The notes under the pieces were generated by a model, which did not search any database, was not told the DNA's origin, and saw nothing but the letters and a program-made list of their open reading frames with translations. The position numbers and the translations under genes were made by a program. Positions 15,431 through 24,639 of a stretch of DNA of 42,819 nt are shown here, one piece after another. The DNA comes from a bacterium (lineage in GTDB: Bacteria > Verrucomicrobiota > Verrucomicrobiia > Limisphaerales > JAJXZI01), in NCBI GenBank assembly GCA_021780115.1, contig JAJXZI010000076.1, positions 1 through 42,819 on the forward strand, given 5' to 3'. Position 1 is the stretch's first letter. Every line of letters begins with the position of its first letter.

Positions 15431-18400
15431 ATGGGCGGCCCCGCTTCGCCGTTCCCCGCGAACAGCCAGTCATCTCTCCCCGCCGCGTGGCGGCGTTGGC
15501 CCGTTTTCTTCGCGTGCGCCCTGGCTGGGTGGATGGCCGGCTCATCCCGGGCCGCCGATTCGCCGCCGGGGGACAGCGTCACCACTTTTGGCCAGTTCTA
15601 CAATCTATCGTCCGACCAGGCGGCGAAAGGGCTGCCGCTTCGGCTCAAAGGGGTCGTCCTGTGCTCCGATTTCGGGTGGGGCCAACTGTATATTCACGAT
15701 GGACGCGACACCGGCTATCTAAATCCTCAGAGTTTCCGCACCGAACCGGAAGCCGGCCAATCAGTCGAAATCACCGGCACGACCACCTGGCAAGGCAACC
15801 AGCTCGGTCTCACGAATCTTAACTTGGTGGTGCTCGGGCCCGGAAGTCTGCCGCCGCCGAAACGGCTCGCGCTGCCCCAACTCGGCGGCGATTTGGGCCA
15901 GTGGATTGAAACCACGGGCCGGGTCCGGGTGGCCGAGGCCAGTTCGGGGCGGCTGGAGATGCTGTTGCATGATCGAGGTCAAAGTTGTCAGGTCTATGTC
16001 ATGGGCCTCCCCGGCACCAATGACTACCGGCGCCTGCTGGACAGCTTGGTGCGCGTGCGGGGTATCAATGGCAGCAAGGTCGTGGACGGTCGGCTCGCCT
16101 CCGCTTCCATCATGGTACCCGCCCTTCAGCAAATCACGGTCCTCGCCCCCGCGGTCGAGGATCCCCTGCGGATCCCGGTCCTTGCCATCGGCAGTTTGTT
16201 GGGCCGCGAGCTGGGTTCCTGGACCAACAGTCGCGTTCACGTCAGTGGGTTGGTCGCCACTCACTTGCCGGGACAATCTCTGGTGGTCCAGGATTCCACC
16301 GGTCTGCTGCGCGCGCGGATTGTCCAGGCCACGCGGACGCAGCCGGGCGACCGGGTGGATTTGTGGGGCTATCTCCGGGTGTCCCCGGACGAGACGGTGC
16401 TCGACGAGGCTTACTTTGAAGTCGCGCAGTCGCCCGTTCGCGCGGCCACGGGGGCGTCCGTTCAGCCTGTGGCGCCCCCGGCCACAAATTTTTCCGCCGC
16501 GCCCATGCGCCTGGCGGACGTGAGGAGGTTGCCCCAGAAACGACTCGACCGGGGCGTTCCGGTGCGCGTCCGGGGCGTGGTCACCTACGCCGATGCCGCA
16601 TGGCGGAGCTGCTTTCTTCAAGATGAGAGCGACGCGATCTATGTCGATCTGGGACAACCGGACATCCACTCAGGCCAGTGGGTCGAGGTCACCGGCCAGG
16701 CGCGACCGGGCCGCTTCGCCCCCTGCATCGCCGACGCCACGATCCGCGTGCTGGGCGCCACCAATCTGCCGGCGCCCATCCGCGTGGACTTGAATGACTT
16801 GGCGAACGGCCAGTGGGATGCGCGTTGGGTGGCGATCGCGGGAGTGGTCCGCAGCGTCACGGCGGAATGGGGGCATCTCTACCTGAACCTGGCGACTCCG
16901 GCGGGACGCTTCCAAGCCTTCCTGCCTTGGCGCGACGACCAACCGCCGCCGCCGGACCTGATTGACGCGCGCGTCCGAGTTCAGGGGGCATGCATCTCGG
17001 AATTGAACCTTCGGGGTCAGGTGAACGGCATCACGCTGGAGGTGCCGGGCCTGGAGCAGGTGCGGATCCTGTCACCGGCCCCCTCAGATCCGTTTGGCGT
17101 TGCCGCCACTCCCATAGCGGCGGTGGCCACGTTTGATCCCAAGCATCGGGCCGACCGGCGCGTCAAGGTCAGCGGAGTCGTCACGCTTAAGATCCCTGAT
17201 CAGGGCTTCTTCCTCCAGGACGCGTCCGGCGGTTTGCGGGTGCTCACGCAGCAAACGAACGAGCTGCACCTGGGGGATCGGGTGGAGGCGGTCGGCTTTC
17301 CTGCGCTGGGCGATTTCGCGCCCTTCCTGGAGGAAGCCCTCTTTCGCGCGGCCGGGAGCGGGGTGCCGCCGACGCCGAAGCCGACCACCGCCGAGCGGGT
17401 CTTGCTCGACGGGACCAACGACGGCCAGGTGGTGACGCTGGAGGCCCGGCTGCTCAGGAGCGTGCTGCGTTCCGCCGCCCCGGAACTCGCGGTGCAAGCG
17501 GGTCCGGTCGTCTTCACCGCCCGGTTCGGGAGCGCCGTCGCGAGCCGCGCTCTCTTCGCTCTGCAGCCGGGCAGCCTGCTGCGGTTGACGGGCGTGTGCG
17601 CCGTTCGAGGCGGGGAGCGCCACGAACCGGAAGCCTTCTGGCTGTTGCTGCGCCAACCGGCGGACGTCGCCTTGCTGGAAGCGCCGTCCTGGTGGACGAC
17701 GCGCCATGCCTTGGGAGTGGCGGGCGGGTTGAGCGGCGCGCTGCTCTGGACCCTGGCCTCGGCGGGAATTCTGCGTCATCAGGTGCGGCGGCGGACACGG
17801 GACCTGCAGCACGAAAACGCCGAGCGCCAGCGGGCCGAACTCGCGCTGCGGGAGTCGCAGGCGCTGTACCACTCGCTCGTGGAGCATCTGCCGCAGAACA
17901 TTTTCCGCAAAGACCGGGAAGGCCGTTTCACCTTTGCCAACCGCCGGTTTTGCGAGGCGCTGGGCAAGCCCTGGGAGGAAATCGCGGGCCGGACGGACGC
18001 GGATTTTTTCCCACCATCCCTTGCGGAAAAGTACCGGGCGGACGACCGGCACGTGCTTGAAACGGGCGGAACCATTGAGGTCGAAGAAGCCCACCAACGG
18101 CCCAACGGCCAGAAGCTCTACGTGCAGGCGCTCAAGACCCCGCTCCGCGACAGCCGCGGACAAACCATCGGGGTGCAGGGCGCTTTCTGGGACATCACGG
18201 AGCGGAAAGAGGCCGAGGCCCGATTGCGGGAAACACTGGACTTCAACCAAAAACTCGTCCGTTCCTCTCCCTTGGGGATTCTGGCCTATCAAGCGGGAGG
18301 GCCATGCGTGATGGCCAACGCCGCCGCCACCGAAGCCATCGGCGCCTCGGTGGAGCAGGCGCTCTTGCAGAACTACCGTGACATTCCGTCGTGGAAGGCG

Positions 18401-19708
18401 TCCGGCCTGCTCGCCGCTGCGGAACAGACGCTGGCCACGGGCCAAGCCCACCGGCTGGAGGTGCATTTGCTGACCTCCTTCGGGCGGGAATTGTGGCTCG
18501 AATGCAGCCTGACTTGCTTCGAGAGCGGCGGCGTTCCACACCTGTTGCTCATGTTCAGCGACATCACCGAGCGCAAGCAACTGGAAGACGGACTGCGGAA
18601 GCTGTCCCGCGCGGTGGAGCAAAGCCCGGCCTCGGTCGTGATCACCGACCCGCAGGGAAACATTGACTATGTGAACCCCAAATTCGCGCGGGCGACGGGC
18701 TACACGCTGGAGGAGGTCCGGGGCAAGAACCCGCGCGTGCTCAAGTCCGGCGCCACGCCGCCGGAGGTGTACGCGGAGATGTGGCGCGCGATCATGGCCG
18801 GCCGGGAATGGTGCGGCGAGTTTCACAACCGGCGCAAAGACGGCTCCCTGTTCTGGGAGGCGGCGGTCATCTCCGGCATCCGGGACGAGGCCGGGCGCCT
18901 GACCCATTTTCTGGCGGTCAAGGAGGACATCACCGAACGCAAGCGCACGGAGGAGGAAATCCAGCGGCTCAATGCTGAGCTGGAGCAGCGCGTCCTCCAT
19001 CGCACCGCTCAGCTCCAGGTGGCCAACAAGGAACTGGAGGCCTTCTCCTATTCCGTCTCGCACGACCTGCGTGCGCCGCTGCGGGCGATTGACGGTTATA
19101 CCCGCATCCTGGTCGAGGATCACGCCAGCCGGCTGGACGCCGAGGGCCGACGCTTGCTCGACGTGGTCTGCCGCGAGGCCCGGCGCATGGGCCAACTGAT
19201 CGACGATCTGCTGGAGTTCTCGCGGCTGGGTCGCCGCGAAATGACGCAGGGCGAATTCGACATGGCCGCCCAGGCCCGGACCGTTTTCGAGGAGTTGCGG
19301 ATCCGTCAACCCGAGCGCCCGGTGCAGGCACACTTCCAGCCACTGCTCCCGATCCGCGGCGATCAAGCCCTGATGCGTCAAGTCTGGGTCAACCTCCTGT
19401 CCAACGCGCTGAAGTACACCCAAGGACGCGCCCCCGCCGTGATCGAAGTGGGAAGCCGGTCCCAGAACGGCGTCATCATCTACCACGTCAAGGACAACGG
19501 CGCGGGTTTCGACATGAGATACGTTGCCAAACTGTTCGGCGTGTTCCAGCGCCTGCACCGCGCGGAGGAGTTTGATGGGACCGGCGTGGGCCTGGCGTTG
19601 GTCCAGCGCATCATCCACCGGCATGGCGGGCGGGTTTGGGCGGAAGGCGAGGTTGGCAAGGGCGCGACCTTCTACTTCGCCCTTCCGAACCAAACAAGAA
19701 CGACATGA
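15431..19708 (+). CDS. Large sensor histidine kinase with OB-like modules and PAS domains
   Basis: A 1425-residue kinase. Start chosen at 15431: GAAAGG lies nine bases upstream and a signal peptide/TM (WRRWPVFFACALAGWMAGSS) follows; the open frame extends to 15068 but without conserved character. Residues about 45-740 form a periplasmic array of repeated OB-like modules, recognised by recurring pairs such as LRLKGVVLCSDFGWGQLYIHD..VEITG, VRVRGVVTYADAAW..FLQDE..VEVTG and VKVSGVVTLK..FFLQDASGG..VEAVG. A TM helix at about 758-780 is followed by a coiled coil and three PAS domains (each ending in DITERK), HisKA with SVSHDLRAPLRAID (H1211), and HATPase with LLSNALKY, DNGAGFD and GTGVGLAL. No receiver domain is attached. 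The phosphate target is probably one of the REC proteins encoded next; the ATGA overlap with the following gene indicates coupling. Confidence 0.9.
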   Translation: MGGPASPFPANSQSSLPAAWRRWPVFFACALAGWMAGSSRAADSPPGDSVTTFGQFYNLSSDQAAKGLPLRLKGVVLCSDFGWGQLYIHDGRDTGYLNPQSFRTEPEAGQSVEITGTTTWQGNQLGLTNLNLVVLGPGSLPPPKRLALPQLGGDLGQWIETTGRVRVAEASSGRLEMLLHDRGQSCQVYVMGLPGTNDYRRLLDSLVRVRGINGSKVVDGRLASASIMVPALQQITVLAPAVEDPLRIPVLAIGSLLGRELGSWTNSRVHVSGLVATHLPGQSLVVQDSTGLLRARIVQATRTQPGDRVDLWGYLRVSPDETVLDEAYFEVAQSPVRAATGASVQPVAPPATNFSAAPMRLADVRRLPQKRLDRGVPVRVRGVVTYADAAWRSCFLQDESDAIYVDLGQPDIHSGQWVEVTGQARPGRFAPCIADATIRVLGATNLPAPIRVDLNDLANGQWDARWVAIAGVVRSVTAEWGHLYLNLATPAGRFQAFLPWRDDQPPPPDLIDARVRVQGACISELNLRGQVNGITLEVPGLEQVRILSPAPSDPFGVAATPIAAVATFDPKHRADRRVKVSGVVTLKIPDQGFFLQDASGGLRVLTQQTNELHLGDRVEAVGFPALGDFAPFLEEALFRAAGSGVPPTPKPTTAERVLLDGTNDGQVVTLEARLLRSVLRSAAPELAVQAGPVVFTARFGSAVASRALFALQPGSLLRLTGVCAVRGGERHEPEAFWLLLRQPADVALLEAPSWWTTRHALGVAGGLSGALLWTLASAGILRHQVRRRTRDLQHENAERQRAELALRESQALYHSLVEHLPQNIFRKDREGRFTFANRRFCEALGKPWEEIAGRTDADFFPPSLAEKYRADDRHVLETGGTIEVEEAHQRPNGQKLYVQALKTPLRDSRGQTIGVQGAFWDITERKEAEARLRETLDFNQKLVRSSPLGILAYQAGGPCVMANAAATEAIGASVEQALLQNYRDIPSWKASGLLAAAEQTLATGQAHRLEVHLLTSFGRELWLECSLTCFESGGVPHLLLMFSDITERKQLEDGLRKLSRAVEQSPASVVITDPQGNIDYVNPKFARATGYTLEEVRGKNPRVLKSGATPPEVYAEMWRAIMAGREWCGEFHNRRKDGSLFWEAAVISGIRDEAGRLTHFLAVKEDITERKRTEEEIQRLNAELEQRVLHRTAQLQVANKELEAFSYSVSHDLRAPLRAIDGYTRILVEDHASRLDAEGRRLLDVVCREARRMGQLIDDLLEFSRLGRREMTQGEFDMAAQARTVFEELRIRQPERPVQAHFQPLLPIRGDQALMRQVWVNLLSNALKYTQGRAPAVIEVGSRSQNGVIIYHVKDNGAGFDMRYVAKLFGVFQRLHRAEEFDGTGVGLALVQRIIHRHGGRVWAEGEVGKGATFYFALPNQTRTT

Positions 19709-21504
19709 GCGCGAAGAACATTCCGTCAGTCGTGGACAACCCGAACGACGAGCAACTGGACGGTCGGGCGCTGCGGCAGCCTGACGACGCGGACGGCCAA
19801 CAGGAAGCGCCCCAGAGCCGGCCTTTGCGCGTCCTCTTGGTGGAGGACGTGGAAATCGACGCCGTGCTGGTGGCGCGGGCGCTGCGGAAAGGTGGTTTCC
19901 AGCCGGAGTGCCAGCGCGTGGACACGGCGGAGGCGATGGCCGCGGCCCTGGACCAGAAGTCGTGGGATGTCATCCTCAGCGATTGCGCCCTGCCGGCGTT
20001 CAGCGGCCAGGCCGCGCTGCAGCTCCTGCGGGAGCGGGGAGCGGACGTGCCGTTCCTCGTGGTGTCCGGCGCCATCGGCGAGGAGGTCGCCGTGCAAATG
20101 CTGAAGGCGGGCGCGCACGACTACATCATGAAGGACCGGTTGGGGCGCCTCGCGCCCGCCGTGGAGCGGGAGTTGCGTGAGGCCGAAGTCCGCCGCGCCC
20201 GACGATCCGCCGAGGCGGCGCTGCGGGGAAGCGAAGCCAAATTCCGCACCCTCTTCGAGGCCTCCCGCGACGCGCTCATGCTGCTGGACGAGACGGGATT
20301 CTTTGACTGCAACCAGGCGACGCTGGATCTGTTCGGCTTTTCGACGCGCGATCAGTTTATAGCCAAGCACCCGGCCGAATTGTCACCCCCGACGCAGCCG
20401 GACGGCACGGATTCGCGCGCCGCCGCCGGAGCGCGCCGTGCGGCCGCCCAGGCGACCGGCAGCCAGTTTTTTGAGTGGAAGCACCAGCGCGCCGACGGAA
20501 CGGTGTTTCCCGCCGAAGTCCTGCTGAACCGGATCGAGTTGAATGGCCGGACCGTCATCCATGCCGTCGTGCGGGACCTCACCGAGCGCAAGCGGGCCGA
20601 AGCGGAGCGGACCCAGATGGAAATCCAGCTCCGGCAGGCGCAGAAGTTGGAGGCCATCGGCCAGTTGGCGGCCGGCATCGCCCATGAGATCAACACGCCG
20701 ACGCAGTACATCGGGGACAACACCCGGTTCCTGGAGGAGTCTTTCGGCCACTTGCAACGTCTCGTGCAAGCCTACGAAGAAGTCCGCGAAGCCATCCGTG
20801 CCGGGACGCCGCTGGACGAGCCGCTGGCGCGGCTGGAGCGTGAGCGGGAGCAGATCCAACTGCCCTATCTGCTGCAAGAGATTCCCAGCGCGATCCGGGA
20901 ATCGCGGGAAGGGCTGGAGCGCGTCACCCTCATCGTCCGCGCGATGAAGGACTTCTCCCATCCGGGAACGGCGCGGAAGACGCCGACCAATCTAAAGCGC
21001 GCCATTGAGAGCACGCTGACCGTTTCGCGCAATGAGTGGAAGTACGTCGCGGACGCCGTGACCGAGTTCGACCCGGAGCTACCGCTGGTGCCCTGCCTGC
21101 CGGGCGAGTTCAATCAGGTCATTCTCAACCTCGTGGTCAACGCCGCCCATGCCATCGCGGACGTCGTCCAGGACGGCTCCCGGCGAAAGGGGAAGATCAC
21201 GGTGAGCACCCGCCAACTCAGCGACTGGGCGGAGATTCGCGTCCAAGACACCGGCACGGGCATTCCCAAGCCCGCGCGCGACCGCGTTTTCGAGCCGTTC
21301 TTCACGACGAAACCGGTGGGCAAGGGGACCGGTCAGGGTTTGGCGATTGCGCGGTCGGTCGTGGTGGACAAACACGGCGGGACGATTTCCTTTGAAACCG
21401 AGGAAGGCCGGGGCACGACGTTTATCGTGCGCCTGCCGCTGAAGGACCAGGAACCCTTGAACGGAAAGAAGACCAGTGAAGCATCGAATTCTCTTTGTGG
21501 ATGA
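19705..21504 (+). CDS. REC-PAS-histidine kinase (receiver-first hybrid)
   Basis: Cytoplasmic, 599 residues, no TM. REC at about 40-165: VLLVEDVEID acidic pocket, phosphoacceptor D93 in ILSDCALPAFSG, VVSGAIGEE, and YIMKD with the conserved Lys. PAS at about 172-300, then HisKA with GIAHEINTPTQYIGD (H327), a long helical insertion, and HATPase with NLVVNAAHAIAD, DTGTGIP, FEPFFTTK and GTGQGLAI. The HEINTP box is the type found in many two-gene relay kinases. ATG at 19705 overlaps the upstream stop as ATGA. A REC domain in front of a kinase core suggests it receives phosphate from the large sensor and then controls its own kinase activity on the REC-HDOD and REC-HD proteins; the order is inference. 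Confidence 0.9.
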   Translation: MSAKNIPSVVDNPNDEQLDGRALRQPDDADGQQEAPQSRPLRVLLVEDVEIDAVLVARALRKGGFQPECQRVDTAEAMAAALDQKSWDVILSDCALPAFSGQAALQLLRERGADVPFLVVSGAIGEEVAVQMLKAGAHDYIMKDRLGRLAPAVERELREAEVRRARRSAEAALRGSEAKFRTLFEASRDALMLLDETGFFDCNQATLDLFGFSTRDQFIAKHPAELSPPTQPDGTDSRAAAGARRAAAQATGSQFFEWKHQRADGTVFPAEVLLNRIELNGRTVIHAVVRDLTERKRAEAERTQMEIQLRQAQKLEAIGQLAAGIAHEINTPTQYIGDNTRFLEESFGHLQRLVQAYEEVREAIRAGTPLDEPLARLEREREQIQLPYLLQEIPSAIRESREGLERVTLIVRAMKDFSHPGTARKTPTNLKRAIESTLTVSRNEWKYVADAVTEFDPELPLVPCLPGEFNQVILNLVVNAAHAIADVVQDGSRRKGKITVSTRQLSDWAEIRVQDTGTGIPKPARDRVFEPFFTTKPVGKGTGQGLAIARSVVVDKHGGTISFETEEGRGTTFIVRLPLKDQEPLNGKKTSEASNSLCG

Positions 21505-22672
21505 TGAGCCGGCGGTGTTGAGCGGACTGCGGCGGACGCTGCGGACGCTGAGCGCCGACTGGGACATGACGTTTGTCGAGAGCGGCGCGCGCGCCCTCGA
21601 ACTCATGGCGCAGCAGCCGTTCGACGTGGTCATTTCGGACATGATGATGCCCGGCATGAACGGCGCGGAATTGCTCAACGAAGTCATGCGGCGCCATCCC
21701 AAAACGATCCGGCTCATCCTGTCGGGCCATGCGGATCGGGACCTGATCCTGAAGTGCGTGGGATCGACGCACCAGTGCCTGTCCAAGCCGTGCGACGGCG
21801 CCGTTCTGCAGGCAACGCTGCGTCGCGTCATCGCCTTGGAGGCGTCGCTCGAAAGCGAGGCCATCAAGCGCCTGGTCACGCGCCTGGAGTATCTGCCCAG
21901 CATCCCGGCATTGTATGGGGAATTGGTGGCCTTGTTGCAGGCGCCGGAAACGCCCGTCGAGGAGGTCGCCCGCATTGTGGAGCGCGACCCCGCCATGACG
22001 GCCAAGGTGCTCAAGTTGGTGAACTCGGCCTTCTTTGGCCTGTCGCGCCAGGTCTCCAGCCTCCCGGACGCCTGCGGCTACCTGGGACTGGACACGCTCA
22101 GATCGTTGGTGCTCTCGCTGCAAACGTTCTCGCAATTCCAGTCCCGCAAGCTGGGGGGCATCGAGCTGGAACCGCTGTGGCGGCACAGCCTGCGCACCGC
22201 CCAGGCCGCCAAGCGGATCGCGCAACGGCAGGCGGCCGCAACGGAGATCGTGGACGAGGCCTTCGTGGCCGGGTTGTTGCACGACGTGGGCAAGTTGATT
22301 CTGGCCGCCAACTGCGTGGCCGAGTACGAGCAGGCCCTGCGGCAGGCGCGGGAAAAACCGGAAGACCTCGTCGAAGCCGAGCGGGCCGTGTTCGTCTGCG
22401 ACCACGCCGACGTCGGCGGGTACGTGATGGGCTTGTGGGGGTTGCCCGCGTCCGTCGTCGAAGCGATTGCCCTGCACCATGCCCCGAGCCGGAGTCACAG
22501 CGAGGGATTCGATCCCCTCACCGCGGTCCACGCGGCCAACGCGCTGGTGCAAGAGCGCGACGGGCCGACTCACTCGATCCTGAGCCGGGGGCTGGACTTG
22601 CAGCATTTTCAAAAATTGGACCTGGCCCACCGGCTCGAAACCTGGCGGCAAGAAGTCAGGAACACCCCCTAA
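21476..22672 (+). CDS. Response regulator with HDOD output domain
   Basis: A 398-residue REC-HDOD protein. It starts at GTG 21476, 29 bases inside the preceding gene, with GGAAAG upstream. REC: VDDEP, phosphoacceptor D55 in VISDMMMPGMNG, ILSGHAD, and SKPCD with the Lys. HDOD at about 140-345: LPSIPALYGELVALL, VERDPAMTAKVLKLVNSAFFGL, LWRHSLRTAQAAKRIA, FVAGLLHDVGKLIL and IALHHAPS. HDOD is a non-enzymatic relative of HD phosphohydrolases that mediates signalling interactions in several bacterial regulators. It is therefore a phosphorylation-controlled binding protein without DNA-binding or diguanylate motifs. Confidence 0.93.
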   Translation: MKHRILFVDDEPAVLSGLRRTLRTLSADWDMTFVESGARALELMAQQPFDVVISDMMMPGMNGAELLNEVMRRHPKTIRLILSGHADRDLILKCVGSTHQCLSKPCDGAVLQATLRRVIALEASLESEAIKRLVTRLEYLPSIPALYGELVALLQAPETPVEEVARIVERDPAMTAKVLKLVNSAFFGLSRQVSSLPDACGYLGLDTLRSLVLSLQTFSQFQSRKLGGIELEPLWRHSLRTAQAAKRIAQRQAAATEIVDEAFVAGLLHDVGKLILAANCVAEYEQALRQAREKPEDLVEAERAVFVCDHADVGGYVMGLWGLPASVVEAIALHHAPSRSHSEGFDPLTAVHAANALVQERDGPTHSILSRGLDLQHFQKLDLAHRLETWRQEVRNTP

Positions 22673-22686
22673 CTCACTCCGACGCG

Positions 22687-23838
22687 ATGAGCAGCAAAAT
22701 CCTTTGCGTGGACGACGATGCCCGCATTCTCACAGCGTTGCGAAGGAGCTTGCAGGGGCGGTTTGACCTGGAAACGTGCTCCGGAGGTCAGGAAGCCTTG
22801 GCGTTAGTCGCCCGCCAGGGTCCGTACGCGGTCGTGGTGGCGGACATGCGGATGCCTGGCATGGATGGCGTGCAGCTTCTGGCCCGTTTGCGCCAGGAGG
22901 CGCCCGACACGGTGCGCATCATGCTAACGGGCAATGCGGATCAACAGACGGCGGTGGACGCCGTCAACCAAGGGCATGTCTTCCGGTTCCTGACCAAACC
23001 CTGTCCCCCGGAAGACCTGGCGTTGGCGCTCACCGCGGCGCTCCGGGAGTACCGGCTCACCCGCGCCGAACGCGAACTGCTGGAACACACCCTGAGCGGC
23101 AGCGTGAAGGTGCTGGGGGACATCCTGGCGTTGCAGGATCCCACCACCTTCGGGCAATGCCAGATCGTGCGGGAGCGGCTGCGCAAGTTTCTGCGGTCCT
23201 TCGTGGCGGGCCCGGCCTGGCCATTGGAAATCGCCGTCATGCTCTATCGGATCGGGCTGATCACCATCCCGCCGGCGGTACTGCACAAGGCCCGCAACGG
23301 TGAAACGCTCAGTGGCCCGGAGCAGGATTTGATGGACGAGGTTCCCGAATTGGGCGCCCGTCTGCTCCAGAATATCCCCCGGTTGGAGTCCGTCGCGGAG
23401 ATCGTCCGCTATCAGTCCAAGCACTTTGATGGCACTGGGCACCCGCGCGACCAGGTTGCGGGCGAGGAAATTCCCCTCGGTGCCCGCGTCCTGAAGGTGC
23501 TGGCGGACTGGGTGGAACTGGAGAGCCGCGGTCTGCCCCGCGCCCTGGCGGTGGAAGAGTTGCGGATCCGCGCGGGCTGGTACGACCCCCGCGTCCGGGA
23601 GGCCGCCTTGGCCGCTTTTGATGTGCCTGCGTTCGGCCCGGATCTTGCCCAGCGGCCCGGGCGCATGATCAAGGCCAACGAGCTGCAACTCGGCCAAATG
23701 CTCCTGACGAACGTCGAGACCCTGGACGGGATGATGATCATCGCCGCGGGCAACGTCATTTACGACACCGTGCTCCAGAAAATCCGGAATTTCGCCACCT
23801 TGAGCGGTCTGAAGGAGCCAATCCGAATCGCCGAGTAA
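22687..23838 (+). CDS. Response regulator with degenerate HD-GYP-like domain
   Basis: A 383-residue REC plus HD-GYP-type protein (RpfG-like layout), starting at ATG 22687, 14 bp after the HDOD gene; no clear ribosome site. REC: CVDDDARI, phosphoacceptor D53 in VVADMRMPGMDG, MLTGNAD, FLTKPC with the Lys. The second domain keeps the HD-GYP scaffold (IPPAVLHKA, ELGARLLQNIP, FDGTGHP, GEEIPLGARVLKVLAD), but the catalytic positions are gone: the LLHDIGK motif reads MLYRIGL, the HPEIG His is Val, the HH pair reads YQ, and GYP reads GHP. It is therefore very unlikely to hydrolyse cyclic di-GMP. It ends in a small C-terminal module (about residues 325-383). It may bind a ligand or partner, like the neighbouring HDOD protein. 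Confidence 0.88.
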   Translation: MSSKILCVDDDARILTALRRSLQGRFDLETCSGGQEALALVARQGPYAVVVADMRMPGMDGVQLLARLRQEAPDTVRIMLTGNADQQTAVDAVNQGHVFRFLTKPCPPEDLALALTAALREYRLTRAERELLEHTLSGSVKVLGDILALQDPTTFGQCQIVRERLRKFLRSFVAGPAWPLEIAVMLYRIGLITIPPAVLHKARNGETLSGPEQDLMDEVPELGARLLQNIPRLESVAEIVRYQSKHFDGTGHPRDQVAGEEIPLGARVLKVLADWVELESRGLPRALAVEELRIRAGWYDPRVREAALAAFDVPAFGPDLAQRPGRMIKANELQLGQMLLTNVETLDGMMIIAAGNVIYDTVLQKIRNFATLSGLKEPIRIAE

Positions 23839-23850
23839 CCGCCGCCCCGT

Positions 23851-24294
23851 TCAAGCCGACCGGCGGGAACGGCGTGGGCGTGCCCCGGCGCGCTGGAAGA
23901 CCGGCCGCTTCCAAATCGGCACGACACGTTTCATCTCGTCGATGAGCCACTGGCAGGCGGCGAAGGCCTCGCCTCGGTGCGGCGCCACGATCTCCACCCA
24001 CAAAGACGGCTCGCTCACGTTGACGACGCCGAGGCGATGGACCACGCGCACGGACGCGATCGGCCAGCGTTTTTCCATCTCGTCAAACAGCCGGTGGAAT
24101 TGGTGCTCGGCCATCTTCCGAAACGCCTCGTATTCGAGTGCCCGGATGGCGGCGCCGGCCTCGGTGTCGCGCACCACGCCGAGAAAACAGACCACCGCGC
24201 CCATACCGGCGGGCATCGGCCGCTGCGCCAGCCACGCAGCTTCGTCGATCGGCTCGCTCGTGAGGGTCAATTCGCGACGCATGGGAGTTGTCAT
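23851..24294 (-). CDS. moaE: Molybdopterin synthase catalytic subunit MoaE
   Basis: A 147-residue MoaE, large subunit of molybdopterin synthase, which with MoaD thiocarboxylate adds the dithiolene sulfurs to precursor Z (cPMP). Family marks: VVCFLGVVRDTEAG, ALEYEAFRKMAEHQF, VRVVHRLGVVNVSE, EIVAPHRGEAFAACQWLIDE (20 residues) and VPIWKRPVF, which keeps the catalytic Lys region although the usual acidic residue after KR is Pro. An alternative start is ATG 24282. The C-terminus is Arg-rich (RPRRSRRSA). It is last in the five-gene minus-strand operon, 81 bp after moaD, and converges with the signalling operon at only 12 bp. Confidence 0.95.
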   Translation of the reverse strand: MTTPMRRELTLTSEPIDEAAWLAQRPMPAGMGAVVCFLGVVRDTEAGAAIRALEYEAFRKMAEHQFHRLFDEMEKRWPIASVRVVHRLGVVNVSEPSLWVEIVAPHRGEAFAACQWLIDEMKRVVPIWKRPVFQRAGARPRRSRRSA

Positions 24295-24375
24295 GCTGCC
24301 AGGTTGTCAGAGCATCAAATACTCGCGCGCCCACCGTGACGATTCCAGCAGGGAACGGCTCCCGCGAACCCGCAC

Positions 24376-24621
24376 TCAACCGCCCTGCACCGGCGGAAAC
24401 AACGACACTTCATCCCCGTCCCGCAACACGTAGTCGCGCGGTTGGTAATCCACGCCGACGGCCAACAGCGTGGACTTTTCCAGCGGCGCCAATTTCGGGA
24501 AGCGGCCGACGATGCGCCGGTAAAGGTCGTCGAGTCGGCTGCCTTCAGCAAGCGCCTCGGTGGTCTGCGCACAGCCGGTCAGGTCTTGAAAATAGGAGAA
24601 GAACGAGACGGAGACTCGCAT
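24376..24621 (-). CDS. moaD: Molybdopterin synthase sulfur-carrier subunit MoaD
   Basis: An 81-residue ubiquitin-like MoaD. It opens MRVSVSFFSYFQDLTGC, has the LAVGVDYQPRDYVLRDGDEV strand-loop region, and ends PPVQGG; the terminal GG is the site that is adenylated and thiocarboxylated. I use ATG 24621; an in-frame GTG at 24633 would add four residues. It follows hpt by 18 bp and precedes moaE, so both subunits of the synthase are made together. No other molybdenum cofactor genes are in the window. Confidence 0.93.
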   Translation of the reverse strand: MRVSVSFFSYFQDLTGCAQTTEALAEGSRLDDLYRRIVGRFPKLAPLEKSTLLAVGVDYQPRDYVLRDGDEVSLFPPVQGG

Positions 24622-24639
24622 GGGGGAGCGCACGGCGGG

